This document shows positions 9,896 through 21,417 of a stretch of DNA of 64,000 bases, piece by piece. This DNA comes from Manduca sexta. Its lineage: Eukaryota > Arthropoda > Insecta > Lepidoptera > Sphingidae. Under the pieces are notes generated by a model. The model was not told where the DNA came from. It did not search any database and saw only the letters and a program-made list of their open reading frames with translations. Every line of letters begins with the position of its first letter. Positions within the stretch are counted from its first letter, which is position 1. The stretch is taken from NCBI RefSeq assembly GCF_014839805.1, contig NC_051120.1, forward strand, positions 2,294,001 through 2,358,000. Direction: 5' to 3'. A program made the position numbers and the translations under genes.

Positions 9896-11680
9896 TAAAC
9901 AAATAAATTCTTCTTTTCAAACTGTCTTCATGTCGAGGTGATGGAACGCACTTTACAAAACATATTGCAGAACTAATTTAGCTAGTAGAGCTGGTATTCG
10001 AACCCAGAACCTCCCGGTATCATCATAAACCAATAAGACAACTAATAGCCAACATTAAAAAACACAGCTCCATTACCACTTATCCCTCTAGTTTAAATAG
10101 CAAGATCTTCATAACTTCAGCATTATTCATTAAAAACTATATTTACTGTTATTAGCAGAAACAAATAAAGCATTAAAGAACAAATGTATGTCAATAACGT
10201 GTTTTTCCAATGACACGAGCTGTACCTTTATCGGCAATGGATATCTCATTGAACTCCCGGTGGGGGGATTATAAATAATAACCAATGAGTTATATGTACG
10301 TAATGTTAAAACTTTTTACGTATTACAAGCTATGTAATATATATTTATTATTAGACTTATTTTTGGTAAAAAAATTGACCCAAAACATATTATAAGTGTG
10401 ATAGATTTCAAAAAAGATTATATTTAAAAAGGCATTTTTTTTTATTTACATTCTGTTTCTACTCCCCTGAAATATGGTTTCTGACTTTAAGGCTAGAGAT
10501 AGCTCTAGCCTCTCCATAAAAAAAATGAATGTTATAAGTATAAAACAATATAGCGGCAGCAACATAAACCGTCTAAGGACGGCTGTGGTAAAAAAAACTA
10601 AAAGCAATTATAATAAAGATCTATTTCCCAATATAATGGAAGCCAACAAAATTCCCATTAGTATTCATATCTCGCAACTTATAGTATATCATGCACTATG
10701 CAACCGTATTGAATTAAAAGTTAATCCACACATAAAAACACGCCGACAGAGCCGGAATGTTCGCGAGCAGTTTGTATGGAAGTGTCAAAGTGACAAGTTA
10801 ACGTCGCACGCGCAGATGCTCGCGCCAATAGCAACGCGTTCGGAATTTGAAAACTGCGAACGTTCTTTTTTTAAATAGCGCGCTAAAGGCGCCGCGAGCG
10901 TTCCGTTTTGCCGATCACTTTGACAGCAATTCTATACGTTCCCTTTTCACTTTTCATGTTAAAAATAGTCATTGTGTAGAGTAAATTTGTTGTGACGATT
11001 GATTTGTTTATTTTATTGGACTTTGAATATTTTTTAAGCCAAGGCACCCCGTAGTTTAAAAGTAAAGCATCCCATAGTTCTATTCGCAAATAAACTTTGT
11101 CACACGAAATTTAGAAAACGAAACTTTAACTTAGACAGTTGAATAAGAATACCGAATACATAAATAAGTAAAAGTTAAAAATTTATTATTTCACTTTCCT
11201 TATTTAAATTTTGTAGGAGATTATGTCTTATAACATTGACATTGATATTCGAGTTTAAGCCTTAAATATTCGAACCCAGAACCTCGCCGTTCCCAATAAA
11301 AATACACTGCCAGTAGTCAAATGACATTATTAACATGACGAAAACTGCCATAAGGTCTAATTTTGGTTGACGTGTGTATTTAACCATTATCCACTTTCTG
11401 ACATTGACGTCTCAACTCATTAAAATAATTTCAAAACGCAAAATTTTAAATCACTTACAATGTTTCAATACTAGTTTGAAAAATGGATTTTATAATCATC
11501 GGCTATTGGGTAAAGTACATCACTTTACAAAATACACGCGAAGAGAAAAGTGAAATGAATCTTAATAACAATATACATAAGTTTGTGAAGACGTTTAGTC
11601 ATAGGTTTGTATCTATGTTACAAGACAATGTAGCAACCTGTTAATTTGAATGAAATTGGGCTCAACATGCTATTTTATAA
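9896..11680. other. Intergenic with a CpG-rich patch, no gene recognised
   Basis: Mostly AT-rich. 10735-10925 is unusually rich in CpG and contains GTCAAAGTGA (near 10786) and its reverse complement TCACTTTGAC (near 10914). A 134-codon plus ORF at 10474-10878 ends in this patch. It begins with ATG but has lysine/isoleucine-rich low-information content and no recognisable domain, so it is not called a gene. Confidence 0.35.
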
Positions 11681-11683
11681 TGA

Positions 11684-11915
11684 TTTCTTATGTTTACGTG
11701 AATGTTAGACATTGAAATTAATTTTTGTTTATACGGGCACAAGTGTGTTCCGCTGCATCTGATGGTAAGTGAAGTGGGCTACAATAAAATGCCGAATTAT
11801 GCCGGCTTGTTGCAACCGGATATATACAGGCTGATACCAGAACGCGACACACTTACCTGGGCCACTATGGCGGGTTTTATTACTTTGTGGCCGCTATCTG
11901 GATGGATATAATATA
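11684..11915 (+). repeat. S5/S6 repeat
   Basis: Contains 'TTTCTTATGTTTACGTGAAT', 'GCATCTGATGGTAAGTGAAG', 'TATGCCGGCTTGTTG' and 'GGGCCACTATGGCGGGTTTT', all shared with 41340-41660. A 69-codon ORF inside it is repeat sequence. Confidence 0.6.
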
Positions 11916-12594
11916 TATTTTAACAATAGTAATAAAATCTTTTTCTCAGAAATAAATTATAGAACTTATAATAAATATAAACATGCTGCATTACCTATCC
12001 TCGCCATCTTAATTAATATTTTAAAGTTTATTATTCGGACTAATTACACTAGCTGACTTATTGCTACACAATATAGGCTTAATGCTTAGCAGCAGAAATA
12101 AACAAAACAATAGCACCTAACCAAACACGGACACACAAACCTACCTACTAACACCTCAACAAAGTTACACGTACAATGTTTTTTTTTAAAAGACAAGTTT
12201 TACTAATAATTAAAATCCAAAAATATTATAAAGTATTATCAACATTGGACATCCATTCGAAAACGAAATTACGGAAACCTTTCCCATTAATAATTTATTA
12301 ACAAACATTAAAACTAAAACAAAACAAACATGAGATATACCTGTTTTTATCAGCTTCCACACTTGTATGACAAACGGACTTGTAAACTATAAAAACGTAC
12401 TCTTCATAATAAACCATAAAGTATATTATCATCGGGGTCACCTGCTGATGGTAATGATGAGATGACAGCTGGCGACTGGTATGTCACACTTGCATTGTTA
12501 AAAAGTTTAGCCTGAGAAAAAAAATAAGGGAATTGACGAAGTTTCTCTAATGTGGATTAACAAAGTTACTAGTAGTCTTTTTTTTTCTATAGGA
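11916..12594. other. AT-rich intergenic DNA
   Basis: No supported gene or repeat seen. Confidence 0.3.
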
Positions 12595-12816
12595 CTAATA
12601 CCATTTCTCGCACAACTCGTTATTTTTTTCGCGGGAAAATACACCTTATCCCTACCTCGTTGCGGGGTGAGCGGAAAGGTAAAGCTACTTCTAGATCAAT
12701 CCATTATTTTTTTCGCGGGAAAAAACAACTTATATCTACCACCTTGGGGTGAGTGGAAAGGTTATATTAGTTTCACCGATCTTACGGCCCAAGTAACTCG
12801 GTACTACAGCAAGTAA
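12595..12816 (+). repeat. Dispersed repeat with internal duplication
   Basis: The motif TTTTTTCGCGGGAAAA followed by GGGGTGAG[C/T]GGAAAGGT occurs twice, about 90 bp apart. The same family appears in inverse orientation at 38456-38560 (CCTCTAAATGGTGGTAGCGA, TTTTTCCCGTG). An 88-codon ORF here is repeat-derived. Confidence 0.5.
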
Positions 12817-13692
12817 GTTATTTAAATATATTCTGTACGCAACAGTCCAAATAATTACACTAATAGCAAACGCTTTTTAAAACGCAACTACACATGAAAT
12901 TAAATGTTATGCAACCCGCACTTTCATCTTGTACGACAAGTGTCCGAGTGTTTAGGATAACATTGTACTTAATAATAGTGTGTACACATCCTTAGGCACA
13001 GCACACGCTGGAACAGGTTCTCGACAGCTATTCCAAGTTATTGCTAATAGAAAGACTTTCCTTTTAAAAGTAGTAAAGCTACAATGAGCCCGGCTCGACT
13101 GTAGTAATTCCACGGTCTCAGATTTTTTTATTTCATTAAAATTAAGACGCAAAACAGATTACAATCAAAGTTAAAGCTAATTATAAAATATACAAGCATA
13201 AAAACTAGAATGTATCCCTAAACATTCCGCCCTTATACTAATTAATTACTTAAAGTGCAGACTAAAATAAATTAAGATTATTGAGTACTGTGTATAGTTA
13301 AAAAAAATTAAACAAGGAAGTAGTATAAGTGTAACTTAAAAATATATGACTAACTATTGCGGGTAAATATTAATTGTTTCAGACATATTAACTGGAAATG
13401 ACAAATTTTACGTTTATTGTGTGATTTTCCAAGACCTAATTTTTTTTTTTTAATTTATTTGTTATTTATTTATTAATATAATCCACTGCCACTCTTTCTT
13501 TTTCTCGTTTTTATATCGATCCTATGTTTGTCTGTAAGACATTGCCTCGAGCGATAAGACCGCCATTTGTACATGTTCCTTTTGTCTCTGTTTTCTCTTT
13601 TGTATTATTTTTTCTGTTTGGTACAATAAAAAGTGTAAATAAATAAACAAATGATTGTTTTACTGATTGATATTTATGTCAGCATTGGTATC
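12817..13692. other. AT-rich intergenic DNA, nothing recognised
   Basis: No supported feature before the tRNA gene. Confidence 0.3.
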
Positions 13693-13774
13693 GCAGTCGT
13701 GGCCGAGCGGTTAAGGCGTCTGACTAGAAATCAGATTCCCTTTGGGAGCGTAGGTTCGAATCCTACCGACTGCG
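13693..13774 (+). tRNA. tRNA-Ser-AGA: tRNA-Ser (anticodon AGA)
   Basis: A complete cloverleaf can be drawn. The acceptor stem GCAGTCG pairs with CGACTGC; the D-arm carries the A box TGGCCGAGCGG. The anticodon stem TCTGA/TCAGA encloses loop CTAGAAA with anticodon AGA at 13726-13728. A long variable arm (TTCCCTTTGGGAGC) is typical of type II tRNA-Ser, and the T-arm carries B box GGTTCGAATCC. A T-run suitable as Pol III terminator lies ~25 bp downstream. No CCA is encoded, as expected for a eukaryotic nuclear tRNA. It decodes UCU (and UCC/UCA after A-to-I modification). Confidence 0.96.
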
Positions 13775-14338
13775 CGCATTTGCCCTTACATAAATTACGT
13801 TTTGTTTTTATTTTTTCCTAGCTTTAGTTCATGGGTTTACCTACGTAGATTATAGTTTATAACAAGTATTTTAAAAGGTCGCCTATCTTCCTTTTCATGT
13901 ATTCTTCATGTGGAATTTCGTTTTTTTTAAACACGATACTACGATTATTAACCTGGCAAGAGCTGGCTTTTACGATCATAGCAGACTTTTTGGTGAACGC
14001 TTTAGGCGCTTGCAATCCTTGAAAATTAAGCGACCATACTGAGAGCAACCCTTGATTACGAATCTCGGCTCAGACGGTCACATGTAAAATTCCCTTAAAA
14101 TTATTTTAATGATTAACAACTGTTTTCAATAAAAAAATCCAATCTCAATCATGATCCCAACTCCGATAATTATCAACCAATCAAAATGACTCATTTGTAA
14201 TGACAAAAAATACTTTGTTCTGATTGGTCCATTTTTGAGATAGATAGAATAAAAGCGATTGGAATCGTCTATTGAAAATCAGTATATAGGCAGTCAGTCG
14301 TGAAAGCGTAAGACAGAGCTATTTTCAGATTTATAATA
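13775..14338. other. Intergenic, nothing recognised
   Basis: No supported gene or clear repeat. Confidence 0.3.
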
Positions 14339-14510
14339 GATTTAGCTTTTGCTCGCGGCTTTGTCTGCATCGTACACTAATCTGGGATACAAATTCTGCT
14401 ATATCTTCCCGGGGTAAAATAGCCAATATCCTTTATGGTTTAAGTTTACTCCGTACAAAAATCATCGAAATTGATTCAGTGCTTTGACCGTGAAAATTAA
14501 TAGATAAATT
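14339..14510 (-). repeat. Helitron-like 3' end fragment
   Basis: TTTAGCTTTTGCTCGCGGCT is the reverse complement of the hairpin-plus-CTAG end seen at 38101-38128 and 51799-51830, here with a substituted terminus. 'GGGGTAAAATAGCC' and 'ATCATCGAAATTGATTCAGT' are family body sequences. Confidence 0.5.
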
Positions 14511-14571
14511 TATTTATAACAAGACGTCAAATCAAAATTTATTTGGATTCCTCTCGGAGATACAAAACTTT

Positions 14572-14876
14572 ACTGGTGGTAGGTCTCTCATATGTGACAG
14601 TCCTGGGTAAGTACCACCGCAATGTCTATTTCTGGTGCCAAGCAGCAGTGTGAAGTCACTGTTGTATTCCAGTTTGAAGAACATTGTAGCCAGTGTTACT
14701 ACTGAACATAATAAGACTTAAATCTCTTTTCGCAGGATGGCGAGCACAGTGAAATACCAAACAATACTTTGTTATTTAAGGGGTTGGATAGTGTTTCTAC
14801 TGTTTATGGGCCGTCGTATTGCTTACCATCAGGCGAACGGCAAGCTCGTCTCGTCATTCAAAGCAATAAAAAAAAC
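14572..14876 (+). repeat. S4 copy (CR1-like LINE 3' end)
   Basis: Plus-oriented: starts ACTGGTGGTAGGTCTCTCAT and ends CAAAGCAATAAAAAAAAC. Nearly full-length for the family. Confidence 0.7.
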
Positions 14877-15114
14877 ACACAAACTTATATGATCATTAGA
14901 TAACTTATAGCTAACACCGGCTAAAGTAACAGTTCTTATTCAATTCAAAAGTCAATAAAGTATTGAAGGAAAGAACGAATTATTGCTTTGATGTATAGAT
15001 ATCGCAACAAAGTATTATGACCTTTGTTAATAAAGGTTGTAAATGCCATGCCGCCAGATAAAATAAAGCAAATGTAATTGGTATTAGTAATAAATTAAAT
15101 GTATAAATTACTGT

Positions 15115-15352
15115 CTCGTTGACGTAGTTATAATATGGTATATCAGTGTTGATTGCTAAGGTTTTGGGTTTGATCTCCGGGAAAAGTGATATTGGGTTTT
15201 TCTACTCTATTTGACCAGAGTTTGGAATTTGCGCGACATGGGCATAGGCTCCCGCCTATGACATCGTGGGTCGAAGCACTCTTCGCGATATATGGGTGAC
15301 CTGGTTGCTCCTCTGCCTACTCCTTGTGGGAAAAGGCGTTATGTGTGTTTAA
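15115..15352 (+). repeat. Old S1 SINE
   Basis: A decayed S1: degenerate B box (GGTTTGATCTCC), then AAAAGTGATATTGGGTTTTT, GACATGGGCATAGGCT and CTCTGCCTACTCCTTGTGGG. Confidence 0.6.
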
Positions 15353-15835
15353 GTATTTGATCTATTCTTTCTATTAAATCTTGTAAGGCTCTAACTAAGT
15401 TATTATGGATGTGTATGTAATTATTTACCAACTTGCATTGATGTTTGATAAGTTTTCTATCACCTACTTACTAAATCATCCAGCTCTCTAAATTAATAAT
15501 CAATATACATCACCAAAATACCTCACAGACACCCCAAAGTATAACAAAACGTTCAAAGGAGCAAAGCGACCAGCTGTTTGACCTTTAATGGACTGTAAAT
15601 AAGACCCGATATATTTAATTGCTGTTACAACGGGAAGAAACGATATTAACACCTAATAGTCGTAAAGTCGACCGGTTTAACCGTACTAGCTGTAATGAGT
15701 AACTTCTGCCTACCATTTGGGGTTAAATGTTACTATTAGGCTACGTTTTACTGCGTAAGTCGGTAATCTTGTACGTCATATCATGTTAGGTTACCGACCA
15801 TATCAATTTGAGAACCATAGAGCGTTGAGAATATA

Positions 15836-16095
15836 CTGAAAGGTCGTATGGCTTACAATCACAAGCGATTCGACCGATAAACAGTAGAAACACCATCCAA
15901 CATTTTGAATTACAAAGTATTGTTTAGTATTCCACTGCGCTTGCCATCTTGAGACAGAAATGCTAAGTCTTTATATGTCCAGTTATACTAGCTACAGTTC
16001 AAATTAGAACACAATAGTGACTACACACTGCTGCTGGGCGGCAGAAATAGACATTGCAGTGGTACCTACCCAGGCGAACTCACATATGAAATACA
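15836..16095 (-). repeat. S4 copy, truncated
   Basis: Minus-oriented S4 lacking part of its AATAAA end; body motifs ATTCCACTGCGCTTGCCAT and GCGGCAGAAATAGACATTGC are intact. Confidence 0.6.
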
Positions 16096-16681
16096 CCAGT
16101 AAAAAGTATACAGTAGTCATATGATGTTAAAGAGAATTTATTAAACATCGTCATAACAGCTTTATTAAAGAAGCCAAGTCTTGTTCCGCGAAGCATAAAC
16201 TAATGTATCGGGGGTCAGTGAAGGAAATAGGTCTTTAATATTTTATTGACGATCATTTATAAATGTTAAACCACCAGTAGGTTTAATAACATCATTCTTT
16301 ATGTTAAATATTTGCATAGTTTATTGGATTTTCTGGGTGGTATCATTTTATTATCTCCTTGTTCTACTTGTAGGGTAAAGGAACTATTGACGGTCCAGTC
16401 AATTTAAAATTTTCCATTCAAACCCTTTGATGAAATTGAAAATTATAAGTGCGTATTATACTTAAGTTTTAGGAGTCCAGAGGAAACATATTGACACATT
16501 CATTTTCACACAATATATCTATAGATAATAGATAAGATTTTCAAATCAGAATCGTCTTCAAAGCACTCATTTGAAATGTTTAATGGTAGTTATACGCATT
16601 AACTTATACGTTACACAAAATTACTCAAAATCATACAATTTGAACACATTGTTGCGTTTCACCTCTCTTTCTTCTTCTTAG
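16096..16681. other. Intergenic, upstream of an exon-like segment
   Basis: AT-rich; no other coding segment that could be an upstream exon was convincing. The last 20 bases are a strong polypyrimidine tract. Confidence 0.3.
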
Positions 16682-16772
16682 GGTAGGAAAGAGAGGCAAG
16701 ATCTTTGAATACAGGTGCACGGTAACCTTTGAAGCTAAGGGTCCGGTAGGCTGGAAGCTTATCGTGCCTTGA
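16682..16772 (+). CDS. Possible terminal coding exon, unknown protein
   Basis: A good splice acceptor (CACCTCTCTTTCTTCTTCTT then AG) is followed by an open stretch ending at TGA 16770-16772. After one base that would complete a split codon, it reads VGKRGKIFEYRCTVTF, continues through EAKGPVGWK and ends LIVP-stop. The composition (charged N-side, one Cys, aromatic residues) looks like protein rather than random AT-rich sequence. There is no homology I can name, no upstream exon was found within 2 kb, and no close AATAAA follows. It could equally be a chance ORF or pseudogene remnant. Confidence 0.3.
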
Positions 16773-17520
16773 CTGATGGCGTACGTTTCAAGGCGTCTGA
16801 ATTAGTACTTATAACATTGAAAACTTGCGAAATAACGCCGAGTGTAGCTTAATAACGATGTACGGTTTGCAGAAAAAATATTAATTTAAGAAACAATTTG
16901 TTAACAGTACAATATTTTGATTTGATATGTCTATGATTTTCCTAATGTAATGTAGCATTTATAATTTATTAATTAGCTAGGATGTTTTAGGTTATATATT
17001 TACTAAAAATAATTATTTAAGAGGTCAATTATAAATAAAGCAAATTGTTACTATACTCGAAAAAAGGAATTTTAAAATTGTATATCAAGGTAAAAAAAGA
17101 TCATGGAATAAACATAAAAAAACACATGATATCGAAAATAAAGGACACGACTTCTGCAACTTTTTACTCCTTTTAAAATAAAAAAAAGGTTAATTATTTC
17201 TCAAAATACACTACTTAACATTCATTACACGTTTGTAATATTAAAAAGGAAACAATAAAAAAACAGATAATTAATTAATTGAACATAGATTGATCATTCT
17301 GAATTTTCACATACATAATTATAAATAAAAACAAAAAAGGATATATCAATTAAACCGTATAGCAGAAAACTATCCTAACATAACGAAGTAAACAGGAAAC
17401 ACATAAAAACATCAAAATAATGTATGCACACAAATGTATACAAGACATTGAAAGAAATGAACTATGTTGTTCCAAGCGCCATAAGTCATAGTAATAATAT
17501 AATATCGAAATAACTGCTTG
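16773..17520. other. AT-rich intergenic DNA
   Basis: No supported feature. Confidence 0.3.
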
Positions 17521-17523
17521 ACT

Positions 17524-17796
17524 GCCTCGGTGGCGTCGTTGTATACGGTAGGAATACGACTACGGCCTGAGGTCCTGGGTTCGAATCCCGGGTCAGGCGA
17601 AAATAATTATGACTGGATTTTTACATATGAAAGATTTGTCAGTCGCAGCTTGGAGTCAGGAAGTTAGTGATGTGATACCACCGTGCCTGGGAAAGCACGT
17701 AAAGCCATTGGTCCTGCGCCTGATCTCTCTCCAGTCATGTCGGTCGGTCTCACCGGACTATGAGAGTGAAAGAACAGAGAGTGCACCTGAGTATTG
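17524..17796 (+). repeat. S2 SINE, well preserved
   Basis: Head GCCTCGGTGGCGTCGTTGTA, B box GGTTCGAATCC, then the S2 body: GTCGCAGCTTGGAGTCAGG, CCGTGCCTGGGAAAGCACG, CTGATCTCTCTCCAGTCATG, and the end ACAGAGAGTGCACCTGAGTA. A 68-codon ORF inside is not a gene. Confidence 0.8.
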
Positions 17797-17800
17797 GTTA

Positions 17801-18761
17801 AAAATCTGTTTTTAAAAAACTTTTTGTTTTTATAATACTAAATATGCCATTTTTTTCAGTTAATGTACAGTTGGCTTTATTGCATGGCTGCAGATAATAT
17901 ATTAGCATGGTCAGCATAATTTCAGCAATAATTGAAACATTAACATATTTTCGATTTCTTTGTCTGCATAGACTGAAGTGATCGGAATTTAAACCTTAGT
18001 ACAACTTCACATGCCTACTAATATAATTTTAGTTACCAATATAACAGACTCAAAAAGTATTTAAGTCTCAATATTTTGCTATCCCTACCCGATAAGACGC
18101 AAACAGCGCCTGTTAAACCGGACCGATTTCCTGCCGCGGACCATTCATACAATAAACAGCCATTTCAATTTTAAATTTTATACTTTTATGTTCGCATTTA
18201 ATTTGGATAACATTGTTCTATTTTGCGCAATATACTTTGTTAATGGATGGTTAATTAGTTGTTTTCAGTTTTTATATGGTTTTGATAACGAAGTCGGGTG
18301 AGGTTAAGTGCTGTTTAATTAAAAATACATGTCTGAGAATGTTTTTATAGTTTATATTTAGAAAGGTTAGAGACTGAGGTCAGCATTTGTTAGAGAATGA
18401 TTTGACTCTCGTGTTTAATTACGATCTTTTCCTATTGTTTGTACGCTACCGCCTCTATATATTGTTAAGTTACCGAACGTTGCAAGATTGTTCCAATTTT
18501 AAAACTTATAAAATTTTCTAGTATAGTGGCGAAAGGTCCAATAACCCGATTCCTGCCGGCTTCCTTATGTTGTGTCGGGATCCTTTTTCGAAAATTTTAC
18601 CCATCGCTATGGATCTAGAAACATAAGGCAATAAAGTTTTATGCAGACTGCTCATTTACGTATCAACAACGTGCGTCAAACGCAACTTATATGTCACGAC
18701 CTATTTACTTTTAAATGCAATTAAGCACATAGATAATGCTCAACGAACGTGCGTATTAAAA
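17801..18761. other. Intergenic, nothing recognised
   Basis: No coding potential or clear repeat. Confidence 0.3.
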
Positions 18762-19170
18762 AAACTTTTTTTTTATTGCTTTGAATGAGGAGACAAGCTT
18801 GCCATTCGCTCAATGATAAGCGATACGACCGCCCAAAAACAATAGAAACACCATCCAACACCTTGAATTACGAAGTATTGTTTGGTATTTCACTGCGCTC
18901 GCCATTCTGAGATATTAGATGTTAAGTCTTATTATATCCAGTAGTTACACTGGCTATAATGTTCCTCAAACCGGAACAGTACATACCTGACGGCAGAAAT
19001 AGACATTGCTATGGTACGTACCCAAGCGGACTCTCACATAAGTGACCTACTAGTATCTTCTTAAATCCCAATGTCGTTCAAACTAGAACACAACAGTACA
19101 TACTTGGTGGCAGAAATAGATATTGCCGTATTACCTACCCAAGCGGACTCTCACATAAGAAACCCACCAC
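18762..19170 (-). repeat. S4 copy with partial tandem duplication
   Basis: An S4 element on the minus strand. Its promoter-distal ~100 bp (CAAACCGGAACA... TCACATAAGTGACC) is repeated in divergent form at 19070-19170 (TTCAAACTAGAACACAACAG, GGACTCTCACATAAGAAACC). A 69-codon ORF here is repeat-derived. Confidence 0.6.
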
Positions 19171-19418
19171 CATCCCCCCTAAAACCAATAAAACCTGGTT
19201 CCCTCCAACACAAACTGATCAAATTAAAAGAATACAATATTAAATACGTTCGGTTAGTTTTAATAACCAGCGGCGAGTGATACTCATCTTAATCGGTGGA
19301 GTTCGGCACGCGAGCAGACCTCTTTATTTGCACGTGGTTTACAAATACTTTAACGGTTGCTTGCTGGTTATTTCGATTGAGAATTAGTATCGGAGATAAT
19401 GAAATTCGCGCGAGTGAG

Positions 19419-19600
19419 AGTGCTGTGGTGTAGTTGTATGGCGAAGCGACCACTCTGAGGTCCCAGTTCGAATTCCGGGTCGGGCAAAGTTGTGACATGA
19501 TAATAAGCTTCACCTCTATTACATCATGATTGAAGGTAAAATATGGCGATTAGTGGGGATTGCAACTCTGCCTACCCTTTCGTCACAAAGGCGTGAAGTG
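19419..19600 (+). repeat. S1 SINE, partial and degenerate
   Basis: GTGGTGTAGTTGTATGGCGA, CTCTGAGGTCCCAGTTCGAA and CCGGGTCGGGCAAAGTTGTG match the S1 head; only scraps of the tail remain (CTGCCTACCCTTTCGTCAC). Confidence 0.6.
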
Positions 19601-20439
19601 CGTTTTGGTTTTTAGTAACTATTAACGCAACATTTTGGAGTTTTAAGCTGAAAACTATTATCTATAATTATCCAGTTTTGAGAGGTATATCTCTTTTTTG
19701 TCCTGTTTCAAATAAAACCACTAACTAGACCTGATAATGTACAAAAAAGAAAGAATTATCCTTCATTGGGCCGTGACTTTGTAGCTGGTTATTAGTTGCT
19801 TATAATTTTAGAACTTTCAGACAAGTTTGAAACGGCTCTACATTCCAACTGTAAGCTTTCTTATCATAAATTATTACAAATCTTTTTAAAACCAATAGAT
19901 TTGATACAAAAGAACCCATATTAGAGATATTAAAATATTTACGTATATAACATAAAAACAGAAATGAAATCCAATTCACAATACTGCACAATAAAAAATC
20001 TATTACTTGCCGCGTCTAAAAAATTCTAGTTCTACAAACAACCGGTGTATTTTTTGCACTTTAGTTGAAAGCTTTCCTGTTTTCACGCCTCAAAATAATG
20101 GCGTATGACATAACAATGAGGTGCACTTAGTTAGCCAATGGCTAGTCTTTTTTATTTTAATCATAGAGCGAGGCTAAGGCAGTCTGTTTCCATTAAACTT
20201 GAGGGTTTTTCTAATGTCAGTGTATTTAGACTAAACTGAATTAAGGTATAGAAATAAACAGAGTTCTGTAGTTGCGCTTCTGTCTACCCCTGCTGGCTAT
20301 ATGCGTAAAATTACGTATAAGAATTTTAGCACCCATATTCAAACTAACCTTTTTCGTAGCAATGCAAAGTGACCACAATGCACCCAGTATGTGGGGTCCA
20401 GTTAGAGTGTCACCAATGCACCCTGTATGTAGAGTGGGG
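19601..20439. other. Intergenic, nothing recognised
   Basis: No supported gene. 20365-20430 contains two loose copies of CAATGCACCC(A/T)GTATGT. Confidence 0.3.
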
Positions 20440-20880
20440 TACACATAATGTCGACTGACGAGAGATGTTTATCTTCGCCAGTCGACATGATGATGGGCTG
20501 TTTGGAACCGAATATATATACCGGATAAGTTCAAATCCCAAGGGCACACACCTCTAAATTTTCTAAAAAATATGTGTGTATTCTTTGTGAATTATCACTG
20601 GCTTTAACAGTGAAGGAAAACAACGTGAGGAAACCTGTAAACCTGAGAAGTTCTCTATAGAAATTTTGAGGGTATATGAAGTCTATCAATCCGCACTAGG
20701 CTAGCATGATGGACTAAGGCCTAATCCCTCTCAGTAGTAAAGGAGGCCCGTGCCAGCAGTGGGATATAGAATACAGAGCTGATATTACTATTTTATTATT
20801 ATATATACTTTGATCCCGGAACGCGACACACTTACGTGAGCCACTATAGCGGGTTTCATACTTCGTGTACGATGTCTATT
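20440..20880 (+). repeat. S6 element interrupted by an S3 SINE
   Basis: S6 hairpin sequence (TGTCGACTGACGAGAGATG ... CGCCAGTCGACA) lies at 20450-20490 and its continuation (CGGAACGCGACACACTTACG, GAGCCACTATAGCGGGTTTC) at 20816-20870. Between them an S3 copy runs plus-oriented from about 20525 to 20790 (CAAATCCCAAGGGCACACAC to CAGAGCTGATATTAC). Confidence 0.55.
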
Positions 20881-21076
20881 TGAACGGATAAAAATGTCCT
20901 ACAACTAAAAACTGAGTTGAGTATAGAGCAATATTCCGGTAAATAGAAGGGTCCTTGTGCCTTTATTACAACAAGCTATCGAATGTGCGTACATAATATC
21001 ACAATTTTCAATATTACAAGGTCATATGTAATTTTTCTTATTGTTTTTAAAAATGTGATTCTAAATTTTCATTGAA

Positions 21077-21406
21077 TAATAATACAATATAATATCAGCC
21101 CTGTATTATATACTGTCGTACTGTTGGGCACGGGCCGCCTCTACTACTGAGAGGGATTAGGCCTTAGTCCACCACGCTGGCCTAGTGCGGATTGGTAGAC
21201 TTCACACACCCTCGAAATTCCTATCGAGAACTTTTCAGGTATGCAGGTTTCCTCACGATGATTTCGCTCACCGTTAATGCAAGCGATAATTCACAAAGAA
21301 TACACACATAATTTTTTAGAAAAATCAGAGGCGTGTGCCCTTGAGATTTGAACCTGCGGACATTCGTCTCGGCAGTCCGTTCCACAACCAACTAGGCTAT
21401 CGCCGC
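21077..21406 (-). mobile_element. S3 SINE with 11-bp TSD
   Basis: Full-length minus-oriented S3. TTTTCATTGAA at 21066-21076 and 21407-21417 is the target-site duplication. Confidence 0.8.
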
Positions 21407-21417
21407 TTTTCATTGAA

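Noticed and set aside
10474..10878. 134-codon plus-strand ORF
   Set aside because: No recognisable domain, biased Lys/Ile/Asn content from AT-rich DNA, and its end lies in a repeat-like CpG patch.
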